Positions 9,694 through 18,574 of a DNA stretch of 64,000 bases are shown in pieces. The DNA lies in contig NZ_JH636436.1 in assembly GCF_000255655.1 (NCBI RefSeq), forward strand, positions 31,418 through 95,417, in the 5' to 3' direction. Within the stretch, counting starts at the first letter, position 1. Each line of letters opens with the position of its first letter. This DNA is from Schlesneria paludicola DSM 18645. Lineage in GTDB: Bacteria; Planctomycetota; Planctomycetia; Planctomycetales; Planctomycetaceae. The notes beneath the pieces were generated by a model that had not been told where the DNA came from, ran no database searches, and saw only the letters and a program-made list of their open reading frames with translations. A program made the translations under genes and the position numbers.

Positions 9694-10872
9694 CTAGTTG
9701 ATTTTCGTATCGGGCAGTGCGAGTGCCAGTTCGGCCATTCCTCTGGCGCTGATCGATGTTCCATGGACTCGCAGGATCTTCAAGTTTTTCATCTTCTTGA
9801 TGAACGGCACCGCATCGTCGCCAATTCTCGAGCATTCGCCGATATGGAGTTCTTCGAGGTCTTTGCTTCCAAGCAGGGCCTTGAATCCCAGTGTCCCAAA
9901 CAGGCTGGGGGTCTTACTGCAATTCAGGTACTTCAGATTCTTCATTCCCCTGACCATCGTCATCAGGCCTTCGTCGTCAAGCTGAGGGATTTCTCCCAAC
10001 ACCAGCTTTTCAACGGATTTAAAATTGCCAATAGCTTTCGCTCCCATTCCGTCGAGAGGGCATTTGAACAGCGACAATTCTTTCAGGTTCTTACCGCCAC
10101 CCCGTTTTTGAGCGTGCGCCAATCCCCAGCCATGAATACCTGTCTCATTGAATTCGAGCACTTCAATCCCGGGCAACTTTCCGAGCGCGTCCAAGCCCTG
10201 GTCGGTAATCGGATTGTTCGAGAGCCTGAGCGAGACCAGGGTTTTCGCATTGCAGACCAGATCCAGCGAAACATCGTCGAGATTCGTTCTCCGGATTTCC
10301 AGGTACTCCAGTGCCGGAAAAGCTCCAATCGCCTGGAATCCGGCCCGGGTCAGGTGACATCGTGAGAGTTCGAGCGATTTCAGGTTCGACAAACGTGAGA
10401 GTGCCGCCACGCCGACATCGTCGACGACGGTGTCACTGAGAATCAGGACTTCGAGCGCGGGGAGTTCGGCGATTTTCTCACACGCTTCGTTCGTGACGCG
10501 CGTGGAACTCAGCCGCAGTTGACGCAGCTTCGAGAGCTTCGAAATTGAAGCAAACGCGGCACTGGTGACAGTGCTGAAATCCGCATTAATTTCCGTGATT
10601 TCATTAAGGCCTTCCGAGAGGCTGGTCAGTTGCGTGATCGCCGAGTCGTTGATTTCAGAGGGCTTCAGGGTCTTGAATTTCGCGACGATCTCCTGAGCAC
10701 TCGGTGGAGGCGGTTGCACGACCTGCTGTACGACGGGAGGTGCAGGAGTGGGATTCGCTTCGGGTTCTGCCGGTTTACTGCCCCCGGTTAGTTCACCCCA
10801 TGTGGGAATCTTGCCACAGCCGCTCAGTCCGAAGACAACGGCGCATGTCAGCCCGATGATCGCGATACGCAT
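9694..10872 (-). CDS. Leucine-rich-repeat lipoprotein
   Basis: A 392-residue lipoprotein whose ATG at 10872 follows AGAAAGGG. The signal peptide ends in the lipobox LSGC (Cys about 19), then comes a Pro/Glu-rich linker (about 30-60). From about residue 75 to the end are roughly a dozen 23-25-residue leucine-rich repeats of the type LKSLELSRCHLTRAG, including a cysteine-containing subtype. The family is common in planctomycetes and is thought to bind proteins at the cell surface; the partner is unknown. The frame extends upstream of this ATG, but the lipoprotein signal fixes the start. Confidence 0.88.
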   Translation of the reverse strand: MRIAIIGLTCAVVFGLSGCGKIPTWGELTGGSKPAEPEANPTPAPPVVQQVVQPPPPSAQEIVAKFKTLKPSEINDSAITQLTSLSEGLNEITEINADFSTVTSAAFASISKLSKLRQLRLSSTRVTNEACEKIAELPALEVLILSDTVVDDVGVAALSRLSNLKSLELSRCHLTRAGFQAIGAFPALEYLEIRRTNLDDVSLDLVCNAKTLVSLRLSNNPITDQGLDALGKLPGIEVLEFNETGIHGWGLAHAQKRGGGKNLKELSLFKCPLDGMGAKAIGNFKSVEKLVLGEIPQLDDEGLMTMVRGMKNLKYLNCSKTPSLFGTLGFKALLGSKDLEELHIGECSRIGDDAVPFIKKMKNLKILRVHGTSISARGMAELALALPDTKIN

Positions 10873-11472
10873 CTTGCCTGCCCTTTCTAAGCTCTTATCC
10901 GGAAATGACGAGAAATGAATGAGACCTGAAATGATGGAGAGCGACGAATGGATGGCCCGTGCATGAGTCAAACGATTTCTGACGGGAAAGTAAACCTTTG
11001 TCTGGTGCGTAATTCGAAATCTTAACCGCATCTGACGAGAATATTCGTCTCAAGAATTCGAATTCCCGGTCGCGCTCAAGTCTGTCTGAACCCCGACATC
11101 AATCGAAGTGGGAACCGAAGAATCATTCAGAATGTCCGTGGGCGAATGCGTGAGTTGGGATATTATCAATACTGGCGGTCTGCGTTCGGCGAGACCAAGG
11201 TGTCGAACAAAGGCGCCGTGGTCGAGGGTGCTTGCCCGACTGGTAGTCGTTCGAGTATGTTGCCGGACGAAATTTCATGCTTGAAATGATCACCAAACTG
11301 GATCGGTTTGTGATCGCACCCCGCTGCTCGTTCGGACGCTGCCACAATGCGTGTGTGGTCGACATTCGGCGATGCGTGAGCCACAATGAGCTGCCGCCGA
11401 TGCCGTAAGAACTGACCCCGCCCGAAGCGACCCGCCATATCGACTACGAATCTGAATCACAGGATTATCACC
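10873..11472. other. Intergenic region between divergent genes
   Basis: About 600 bases between the LRR lipoprotein (minus) and the first PQQ-propeller gene (plus). No coding pattern or RNA structure that I can support. It must contain promoters for both. Confidence 0.5.
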
Positions 11473-14040
11473 ATGCCGCTGCGATCTTGGTTTGTCTGCC
11501 TGTTCGGTTTACTGGTTGCACTGGCTGTTGACGCGAATTCGGGACGACTCGACGCGGCCGATCCTCTCGATTGGCCCTATTGGCGTGGCCCCGAGATGAA
11601 CGGAATCTCGCGCGAGAAAGACCTGCCAAGTTCATGGTCGCCCGAAGGTGAAAACCTGATCTGGAGCAAGCCGGGACTCGGAACGCGATCGACGCCGATC
11701 GTGATGAACGGCAATCTCTACACCATGGTCCGCCACAATCCCGCCACGACCAAAGAAGCCGAGAAGGTCGTCTGCGTCGATGCCGCGACCGGTGAAACGA
11801 AATGGGAAAGCATCTTTAATGCGTTCCTGACGGACGTTCCGGACACCCGCGTGGGTTGGTCGAGCGTGGTTGGCGATCCGGTAACGGGCAACGTCTTCGC
11901 GCTGGGCGTCTGCGGCTACTTTCAGTGTCTGGATGGTGCGACCGGTAAGACGATCTGGTCGCATTCGATGAGCGAAGAGTATGGCCTGCTGAGCACGTAT
12001 GGTGGACGAACCAACTTTCCGATTGTGTTCGACAATCTGGTCATCATCAGCGGCGTTGTGATCGGTTGGGGCGAAATGGCTCGACCCGCGCATCGAATCA
12101 TTGCGTTCGATAAGCGAAACGGACAGGCCGTCTGGTTCCAAAGCACGAAACCGTTTCCCGAAGATACGACCTACAGTTCTCCGGCGATCACCGTCATTAA
12201 CGGCGAAGCCCAGTATGTCATCGGGTGCGGCGACGGCAGCGTCTACGGAATTCAGCCCCGCACCGGCAAGATCATCTGGAACTACGACGTCTCGATTCGT
12301 GGAATCAACACGCCGCCCACGGTTGTTGGCAGCACCGTGCTGTGTGGTCACAGCGAAGAAAATCTCGACGACACCGCGATGGGGGCGCTGTTTGCAATCG
12401 ACGCCTCCAAATCTGGAAACTTGACCAAGATCGGTGAACTCTGGCGCACTAAAGAAGAGTACATCGGCAAGACCGCTCCGCTGGTGATCGACGATCGAGT
12501 TTACTCGGTCGATGACGGTGGAATTTTCTTCGTCAATGATCTGAAGACGGGCAAGCAAATCGGTAAGAAGAAGATCGGCACAATGGGGCGCGGAAGTCCC
12601 GTCTATGGCGATGGCAAGCTGTATGTCGTCGACGGGAACGGCCGGTGGTTCATCTTCACGCCGGATGCGAAAGGTCTGAAGCAGATTCACACTCTGCGAC
12701 TCGAGCAGGGCGACGTCAATGCCTCGCCGATCATTTCGCATGGCCGAATCTATCTCGCCTGTGAAACGATGATGTACTGCATCGGCAAGCCCGATGTGAA
12801 ACCGTCGGCCGATCCCATTCCGCCAATGCCGAAGGAATCGCCTGTTGATGAGGACAAAAAGCCTGCGACCGCCTTGGTTGTTCCGGTTGAATCGCTGCTG
12901 AAACCCGAAAACAAACAGCAATTCTCGGTTCAGCTTTACAACGCCAAAGGCCAGTTCTTGAAGGTCGCGGATGCCCGTGAAGCGAAGTACACCCTGCAGG
13001 GGCCTGGCACCATTGATGCCGCTGGCAAATACACCGGCCCCGGTGGAAAGGTGAACAACGCGGTTCTGGTCAACGCCGAAGTGGGCGAACTGAAAAGCCA
13101 GGCCCGCATCCGTGTCGTTCCCGAGATCACTGCCGAAACGCCGTGGTCGCTGACGTTTGATGACGGTGTGGTTCCCGTGACCGCGGTGGGGATTCGGTAT
13201 CGTCACATCGCCATTGATCATGACTACTATCAGGATCTGCGATCCAAAGATCCGTTGGCCGCGAAGATGTACATCTACCTGACGACTCAATTCACGAACG
13301 TTCCCGCACCAAAGGCGACTCTGGATGATTCGACGCCAGCCCAGGCCTTTACCGGGTTCAAGCGGTATCTGGGATTGATCGAAGCCATTTCCAATCAGGA
13401 TCAGGCCAAAGAGAAACTCGATCCGTCCCTGAAGCTTCTGCAAAGCGATGGGGTGATTGCAAACTGGGAATGGACCGGAAATGACAAGATTCCCGTCCAG
13501 TTGGTGATCGGCAAAGGAACGCGCAAGGTCGCTGGCAATGGGGTGCTGTGCAAGATCACGACGATCCCCAAGGGGACGCGAAGCCAGGGCTGGCTGGGAC
13601 ATCCCGGTTCCAAAAACTATACGATCCAGGCCGACGTTTTTGCGAATCCCACCGACGCAGGTATCGACGCCGACAAGAATGCGAAAACTCCGGATATCGG
13701 TCTGACCAATCAGCGGTATCGATTCGAGATGATGGGGGCCGCTCAGAAGCTCAAGTTGTATTCCTGGATTCCGCATGATCGCAAATTCCACGAAGTCGAT
13801 TTCCCGTGGCAGACCGGTGTCTGGTACACCATGAAATTCATCGTCACGAACGAAACGCGTGATGGCGCACTTGTCTCGGTTTGCCAGGGCAAGGTCTGGA
13901 AGCGGGGTGAAGCCGAGCCTGAATCCTGGTCCATTGAGTGGGCTGACAGCCCCGCCAATGAAAACGGCAGCCCGGGATTGACGGGCAATGCGAAAGATGC
14001 CGAAATCTTCATCGATAACGTGAAGGTCACCCCACGCTAA
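11473..14040 (+). CDS. Secreted PQQ-like beta-propeller protein with C-terminal jelly-roll domain
   Basis: 855 residues. A signal peptide (about 1-29, ending DAA) is followed by a beta-propeller of PQQ/BamB-type repeats (about 33-440), seen in motifs such as VVCVDAATGETKWE, YFQCLDGATGKTIW and VYGIQPRTGKIIWNYD. A Pro/Lys linker and an Ig-like or sandwich segment (about 470-545) come next. The C-terminal part (about 690-855) resembles a concanavalin-like/3-keto-disaccharide hydrolase (DUF1080-type) fold. I see no dehydrogenase catalytic residues, so 'PQQ-like' here means the fold, not a proven quinoprotein. The ATG follows AGGATTATCACC. The next gene is a second propeller protein 90 nt downstream. 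Confidence 0.85.
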   Translation: MPLRSWFVCLFGLLVALAVDANSGRLDAADPLDWPYWRGPEMNGISREKDLPSSWSPEGENLIWSKPGLGTRSTPIVMNGNLYTMVRHNPATTKEAEKVVCVDAATGETKWESIFNAFLTDVPDTRVGWSSVVGDPVTGNVFALGVCGYFQCLDGATGKTIWSHSMSEEYGLLSTYGGRTNFPIVFDNLVIISGVVIGWGEMARPAHRIIAFDKRNGQAVWFQSTKPFPEDTTYSSPAITVINGEAQYVIGCGDGSVYGIQPRTGKIIWNYDVSIRGINTPPTVVGSTVLCGHSEENLDDTAMGALFAIDASKSGNLTKIGELWRTKEEYIGKTAPLVIDDRVYSVDDGGIFFVNDLKTGKQIGKKKIGTMGRGSPVYGDGKLYVVDGNGRWFIFTPDAKGLKQIHTLRLEQGDVNASPIISHGRIYLACETMMYCIGKPDVKPSADPIPPMPKESPVDEDKKPATALVVPVESLLKPENKQQFSVQLYNAKGQFLKVADAREAKYTLQGPGTIDAAGKYTGPGGKVNNAVLVNAEVGELKSQARIRVVPEITAETPWSLTFDDGVVPVTAVGIRYRHIAIDHDYYQDLRSKDPLAAKMYIYLTTQFTNVPAPKATLDDSTPAQAFTGFKRYLGLIEAISNQDQAKEKLDPSLKLLQSDGVIANWEWTGNDKIPVQLVIGKGTRKVAGNGVLCKITTIPKGTRSQGWLGHPGSKNYTIQADVFANPTDAGIDADKNAKTPDIGLTNQRYRFEMMGAAQKLKLYSWIPHDRKFHEVDFPWQTGVWYTMKFIVTNETRDGALVSVCQGKVWKRGEAEPESWSIEWADSPANENGSPGLTGNAKDAEIFIDNVKVTPR

Positions 14041-14130
14041 ACGGGACGCGAAACCGGTATGTGATGCCCAGGACAGAAATCGCTCATCGATCAACAAAAA
14101 ACTGACATTGATCACGACAAGGAATAGGCC

Positions 14131-15846
14131 ATGAAATCTCTGTTACCACAAACCGTCCTGGCGCTGTGCCTGGCGATGATCAGTGGCGTCACTGCAGCCG
14201 ACAAATTCGATCCGACTGAAGATGCGCTGAACCTTATCGGCAAGATGAAAGTCGGCAAGTACGACTGGCCCCAATGGGGGGGATCGTCGCACCGTAACAA
14301 CACACCCCAGGGCGAGAACATTCCTCACGAATGGAATCTGGACACGGGTGAAAACGTTCTGTGGGCCGCGCCGCTCGGATCGCAAACATATGGAAACCCA
14401 GTGGTCGCGAACGGCAAAGTCTTCGTCGGAACCAATAACACGCACGGCTATCTCAAACGCTATCCGTCCAAAATCGACTTGGGTGTGCTGCTTGCGTTTG
14501 ACGAGAAAACCGGAAAATTTCTCTGGCAAGCCTCGTCACCCAAGTTGCCGACCGGTCGTGTTCATGACTGGCCACAACAAGGGGTCTGTTCCACCGTGTT
14601 CTGCGACGACAAACGTCTGTGGTACAACACGAGCCGCGGCGAAGTGCTGTGCCTGGACGTTGAAGGCTTTCATGACGGCGTGAATAACGGCCCTTACAAA
14701 GCGGAACCTAACGAGAACAAAGACGAAGCCGATATTATCTGGCGCTACGACATGATGGGTGATCTCGGGATTTCCCAGCACAACATGTGTTCGTGCTCGA
14801 TCACCTGTGTTGGCGATCGCTGCTTCGTGATCACCGGCAACGGCGTGGATGAAGGGCATATCAATATCCCCGCTCCGAACGCCCCCAGCTTCATCGCGCT
14901 GGATAAGAACACCGGCAAATTGCTGTGGTCCGACAAGTCACCCGGCGTCAATATTCTGCACGGACAATGGTCAAGCCCCTGCGTGTTCGAAGCGGGTGGT
15001 CGTGAACAGGTCGTGATGGGTGGCGGTGATGGATGGATCTATAGCTTTGATCCGGCAGGCGATGGCAAGGGGGGCGCCAAGCTGTTGTGGAAGTTCGATG
15101 GCAATCCCAAGGAATCCATCTATTTGCTGGGCGGACGAGCTACGCGGAATCACATCATCGGCACGCCCGTCTTCTATGACGGTTATGTCTACGTCGGTGT
15201 TGGTGAAGATCCTGAGCACGGTGAAGGCATCGGCCACCTGTACTGTATTGATCCGACCAAAGATGGCGACGTGAGTCTGGAACTGGCTGTCTCCGCGGAA
15301 GGTAAGCCACTGCCACACAGCCGTTTGCAAGCCGTTGATACCGCCAAGGGTGACAAGGCGATTCCGAATCCGAACGCCGCCGCCGTCTGGCACTATGACT
15401 CTGTGGATCGCAACAAGAATGGCAAGAAAGATTTCGAAGAGACGATGCATCGCACGATTGGCAGCGTCGCGATCAAGAATGACTTGCTGTTCATCTCCGA
15501 CTTCGCAGGTCTGGTCCATTGTCTGGATGCCAAGAAGGCCACGAATGGAAAGCCAACCGTCCACTGGACACATGACATGTTCTCGGCCGCGTGGGGGTCG
15601 GTGTTGATCGTCGAAGATAAGGTCTATGTCGGTGACGAAGACGGCGATATCACGATCTTCGAATTGTCCGACAAGCTGAACGTGCTGGCCGAAAACAACA
15701 TGATCAACTCGATCTATTCGACTCCAATCTGCGCCAACAACACGTTGTTCATTTCGAACAAGAGTACTCTGTTTGCACTCAAGTCAGGTGCGACACTGAA
15801 AGGTGGCGTCAAGCAGTTGTCGGGTGAGGGCGGCAGCGCCGAGTAG
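14131..15846 (+). CDS. Secreted PQQ-like beta-propeller protein
   Basis: 571 residues with a signal peptide (about 1-22, cleavage near GVTAA) and propeller repeats over the rest: VLLAFDEKTGKFLWQ, FIALDKNTGKLLWSD, WIYSFDPAGDGKGGAKLLW and a late repeat LVHCLDAKKATNGKPTVHW. The family is widespread in planctomycetes, usually in tandem with another propeller gene, as here. ATG follows AAGGAATAGGCC. Two cysteine-rich turns (CSCSITC, about residues 227-233) may form a disulfide. No enzyme activity is evident. A perfect hairpin downstream probably ends the two-gene transcript. Confidence 0.85.
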   Translation: MKSLLPQTVLALCLAMISGVTAADKFDPTEDALNLIGKMKVGKYDWPQWGGSSHRNNTPQGENIPHEWNLDTGENVLWAAPLGSQTYGNPVVANGKVFVGTNNTHGYLKRYPSKIDLGVLLAFDEKTGKFLWQASSPKLPTGRVHDWPQQGVCSTVFCDDKRLWYNTSRGEVLCLDVEGFHDGVNNGPYKAEPNENKDEADIIWRYDMMGDLGISQHNMCSCSITCVGDRCFVITGNGVDEGHINIPAPNAPSFIALDKNTGKLLWSDKSPGVNILHGQWSSPCVFEAGGREQVVMGGGDGWIYSFDPAGDGKGGAKLLWKFDGNPKESIYLLGGRATRNHIIGTPVFYDGYVYVGVGEDPEHGEGIGHLYCIDPTKDGDVSLELAVSAEGKPLPHSRLQAVDTAKGDKAIPNPNAAAVWHYDSVDRNKNGKKDFEETMHRTIGSVAIKNDLLFISDFAGLVHCLDAKKATNGKPTVHWTHDMFSAAWGSVLIVEDKVYVGDEDGDITIFELSDKLNVLAENNMINSIYSTPICANNTLFISNKSTLFALKSGATLKGGVKQLSGEGGSAE

Positions 15847-15901
15847 TTTCTGTTGAGGCAACCCAGCCCGGGTTGACCTTGGCGATAGAACGAGGGATTT
15901 C

Positions 15902-15932
15902 AAACACCGCGGGAATTTTTCCCGCGGTGTTT
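15902..15932 (+). terminator. Hairpin terminator after the PQQ-propeller pair
   Basis: A perfect 13-bp inverted repeat (arms 15902-15914 and 15920-15932, GC core CACCGCGGG) with a 5-nt AT loop, ending in TTT. It begins 56 nt after the second propeller gene's stop and before the glycosyltransferase start. Good intrinsic-terminator geometry, though the U tract is short. Confidence 0.72.
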
Positions 15933-16011
15933 CCGTAGACGGCGCCATGATTTCAAGATCACGGCATTTCGAAACGAGACGTGCATTTCGATCACCAGCA
16001 AGAAGCCGAAG

Positions 16012-17598
16012 ATGAACGTCAGTCGCTCTCACGCGCAGGATCTGGATGGTGACTCGTCAGACGCGATTTCGTCGTCTGCGGCCTGGTGGCTGCTCGGTGC
16101 GATTTGCCTGCTGTTTCTCGCGATTCGAATCCCAGTGATGTATCTGCAGCCGGGTGGGATGGATGAAGAATGCTATGCGGTCCCCGGCTGGATGATCGCA
16201 CGAACCGGAGTGCCGTCGTTACCGCACGTTCCGGCGCGGAATGCGGAATCTGTCTACTATCACGCAGAGCAGGGACTGTATTCGGAACCCCCTGTTTTCT
16301 TTTATTTTCAGTCGTTGTTTTTTCTCGCTCTGCCGCCGGTCTATGGAACGGGACGATTGGCAGCGGCCGTCGCGGGAATCGCGTTGCTGGGACTCATGTT
16401 TCAATTGATGCGATCCCTGGGGGCCCGTCGTTCGGCCGCGCTGTGGGCGGTGTTGTTATATTCGCTTTCTCGTTGTTTTTTCTTCCCGGCAATGCGCGCC
16501 AGACCCGAAATGCTCTGTGCAGTCTTTGGTCTGCTCGCGATGGAATGCCTGTTTCGCTGGATCGATACAAAACAGATCAAATGGCTGGGCTTCATTGGGA
16601 TCTGTATTGGTTTGGGGGGACTGACGCATCCCTTCGCGATTGTTTACGCCGTTCAATTGGCCGTTTGGACAATGATCGTCGCTCGGGGCTGGCAGCGCCT
16701 CTTGCTGCCGACGATGCTCGCCGTTGTCGCAGTTGCTGTCACGGCGACGTGGCTTCCGCTGATTTGGCCACATCCAGATGTCTTTCGAATCCAGTTTCAC
16801 AACCAGTTCATTCATGACGCGGGGGGAGGACTTTTCGCGAGGATGCTGAATCCTTGGGAATCGTTTGCGTACCATTGGTTTCGCCCAGTCGCGGGACTGG
16901 TTCCGCACCTCGGTCTGTGGCAAATTGGTTTGGCACTCGCTCCGCTCGTCTGGGTGACGGCGGAGGCGGTCAGGTACCGCGATCGGCGATGGTTGCCGAT
17001 TTGCCTTTGCGCATGGACTTCGATGTATTTGATCTGTGTCCTGGTGGGACCACATCATCAAATTACCGGCTACTGGTGCTATACCGGAGCGCTGATGTAC
17101 CTCTGCGTGGGCCGCGCGGTGGGCTCAATCTTGTCGTTCGGTCATCGCTGGAAGCCCCTGCTGCGAACGGCCTGGATGGTTGGTGTCAGTGGCGTGTTGC
17201 TCGTATCCCTTGTTCCCGGCGCGGGTTTGCGAGCGGTCGCGACACTTGTTTGGAAGCGGAACAATCTCAACTATAACGCCCCCGCGTTTGCCGACCACCT
17301 GATCCGTTCACTTCCCCGCGACGCCGCTTACGCCGTCGACACCGAGTTTGTATTCGATTTCATCGCTCATGAACGACAGGCGGTCTGGGCCCTGATGAAT
17401 CCTACGATGTTTCTGGTCGATCAGTATCCCTTCGACTATCTGATCGTCAGCCGGTTCGCTCTGGACTCTGGTCTCGTCAAGGGCTTGCCGGTAGTCCTAG
17501 AACGCACGTTCGGGGACCGCGACGATTTGTTTGCCTGCTACTGTGAGGTCTATCGTCGCGTTGGGGTCGAGCCGGCGCCGAATGACAACGAGCAATAA
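16012..17598 (+). CDS. GT39/ArnT-like membrane glycosyltransferase
   Basis: 528-residue polytopic membrane protein of the GT-C/PMT (GT39) type that transfers sugar from a polyprenyl-phosphate donor. After the first helix (about 25-45) the acidic loop GGMDEECY provides the Asp/Glu typical of the catalytic loop, followed by about nine helices up to about residue 410 and a soluble C-terminal domain. The HEAEQG/GLYSEPP region of the first loop is also typical of the family. Acceptor unknown. It converges with the next gene with only 13 nt between stops. Confidence 0.78.
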   Translation: MNVSRSHAQDLDGDSSDAISSSAAWWLLGAICLLFLAIRIPVMYLQPGGMDEECYAVPGWMIARTGVPSLPHVPARNAESVYYHAEQGLYSEPPVFFYFQSLFFLALPPVYGTGRLAAAVAGIALLGLMFQLMRSLGARRSAALWAVLLYSLSRCFFFPAMRARPEMLCAVFGLLAMECLFRWIDTKQIKWLGFIGICIGLGGLTHPFAIVYAVQLAVWTMIVARGWQRLLLPTMLAVVAVAVTATWLPLIWPHPDVFRIQFHNQFIHDAGGGLFARMLNPWESFAYHWFRPVAGLVPHLGLWQIGLALAPLVWVTAEAVRYRDRRWLPICLCAWTSMYLICVLVGPHHQITGYWCYTGALMYLCVGRAVGSILSFGHRWKPLLRTAWMVGVSGVLLVSLVPGAGLRAVATLVWKRNNLNYNAPAFADHLIRSLPRDAAYAVDTEFVFDFIAHERQAVWALMNPTMFLVDQYPFDYLIVSRFALDSGLVKGLPVVLERTFGDRDDLFACYCEVYRRVGVEPAPNDNEQ

Positions 17599-17611
17599 GG
17601 CGGCTCGAACA

Positions 17612-18574
17612 TTATTTCATCAGCAAGGCCGTCAGCGACAGGAAGGTGCCGCACCAGAGCAGCACGGCGGTAATGCCCGCCAGGGCGCCGAAGAATTGAA
17701 GCCGGCGTGATCGTGTCAGGCCATGAAGAGCGGCGAACATGCCGAGCGCGCTGAATCCCATCGTCGCGAACGAAAGCCCCGCCCCCAGCGCAAACACGCG
17801 GTTCTGAACGACGGCCTGTCTCCAGTCTTCGTAAAGCTCGGTTCGCACGATGGGCGAGATCTCGACCTGCCACCAGAGTCGATTCATCGGAGATGAAAAC
17901 GTGCCGAAATCTTGTTCCACCCCTTCGAGATAACGATCTTTGACGGCGACCTCCACGATACGTGATTCGCTCAGGCAACGCAGTGCCTTTGGGTCGAGCC
18001 AACTGTGGTGGCGTTGATCGAAGTCCGCACGAAGCATCTGAGTGACCTTCACCCGAAGTTCGTTGTCGGCTTCTAAGGGCGTGCTCCACAATCGGCTCGA
18101 AAGGACGACCCGTTTCATCTCGGGCGTCGTTTCTTCGGACTGCTGCGTCCATGCGGGACGATTCGCCGTCGAGTTGGAAACCGGCATCGCGGTAACGTTG
18201 AGAGCCGTTGTCGTGATGTTGGCTCGTTCTGCGGGCGGGCGCAAGATGTCATATCCCTGATCGAAGATCGAAAGTGACTGCCAATTCCAATTCGCGTTCT
18301 GGTTGAGCAACACAAACAGGAGTATGACTCCGGTGGGAGCGATGGCAAATCGGCCGATCGTGCGGACGGCGTCGCGGAGATACGGAAGAGCAAGATCGCT
18401 CACGTTCACGGTCGCGACAGAGGGCTTGTACCCGACAATCCGCAAGATGACCGCCACGACGACAATCCAAAATGTCAGGATGACAATGGCCAGCGGCACC
18501 ATGAAGAGAAGTTCGGGAATTCCAATTCCAGGCAATGTCATGAGAGTCTCCAGTCCGGCGATGTCACGATTCAT
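17612..18574 (-). CDS. Membrane protein coupled to a Ser/Thr kinase, unknown function
   Basis: 320 residues with four predicted membrane helices (about 21-46, 73-92, 259-284, 293-318) and a central non-membrane domain (about 95-255), probably periplasmic. I do not recognise the family. Its ATG overlaps the stop of the upstream kinase gene in an ATGA and is preceded by AGGAAG, indicating translational coupling. That makes it a candidate substrate, sensor or regulator of the kinase. An ATG eleven codons later with GGAGA upstream is an alternative start. Confidence 0.82.
   Translation of the reverse strand: MNRDIAGLETLMTLPGIGIPELLFMVPLAIVILTFWIVVVAVILRIVGYKPSVATVNVSDLALPYLRDAVRTIGRFAIAPTGVILLFVLLNQNANWNWQSLSIFDQGYDILRPPAERANITTTALNVTAMPVSNSTANRPAWTQQSEETTPEMKRVVLSSRLWSTPLEADNELRVKVTQMLRADFDQRHHSWLDPKALRCLSESRIVEVAVKDRYLEGVEQDFGTFSSPMNRLWWQVEISPIVRTELYEDWRQAVVQNRVFALGAGLSFATMGFSALGMFAALHGLTRSRRLQFFGALAGITAVLLWCGTFLSLTALLMK

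Noticed and set aside
11632..14115. 827-codon open frame on the minus strand opposite the first PQQ-propeller gene
   Set aside because: It lacks a signal, a motif or a plausible ribosome site, and mirrors codon bias of the plus-strand gene, whose propeller repeats and signal peptide are clear.
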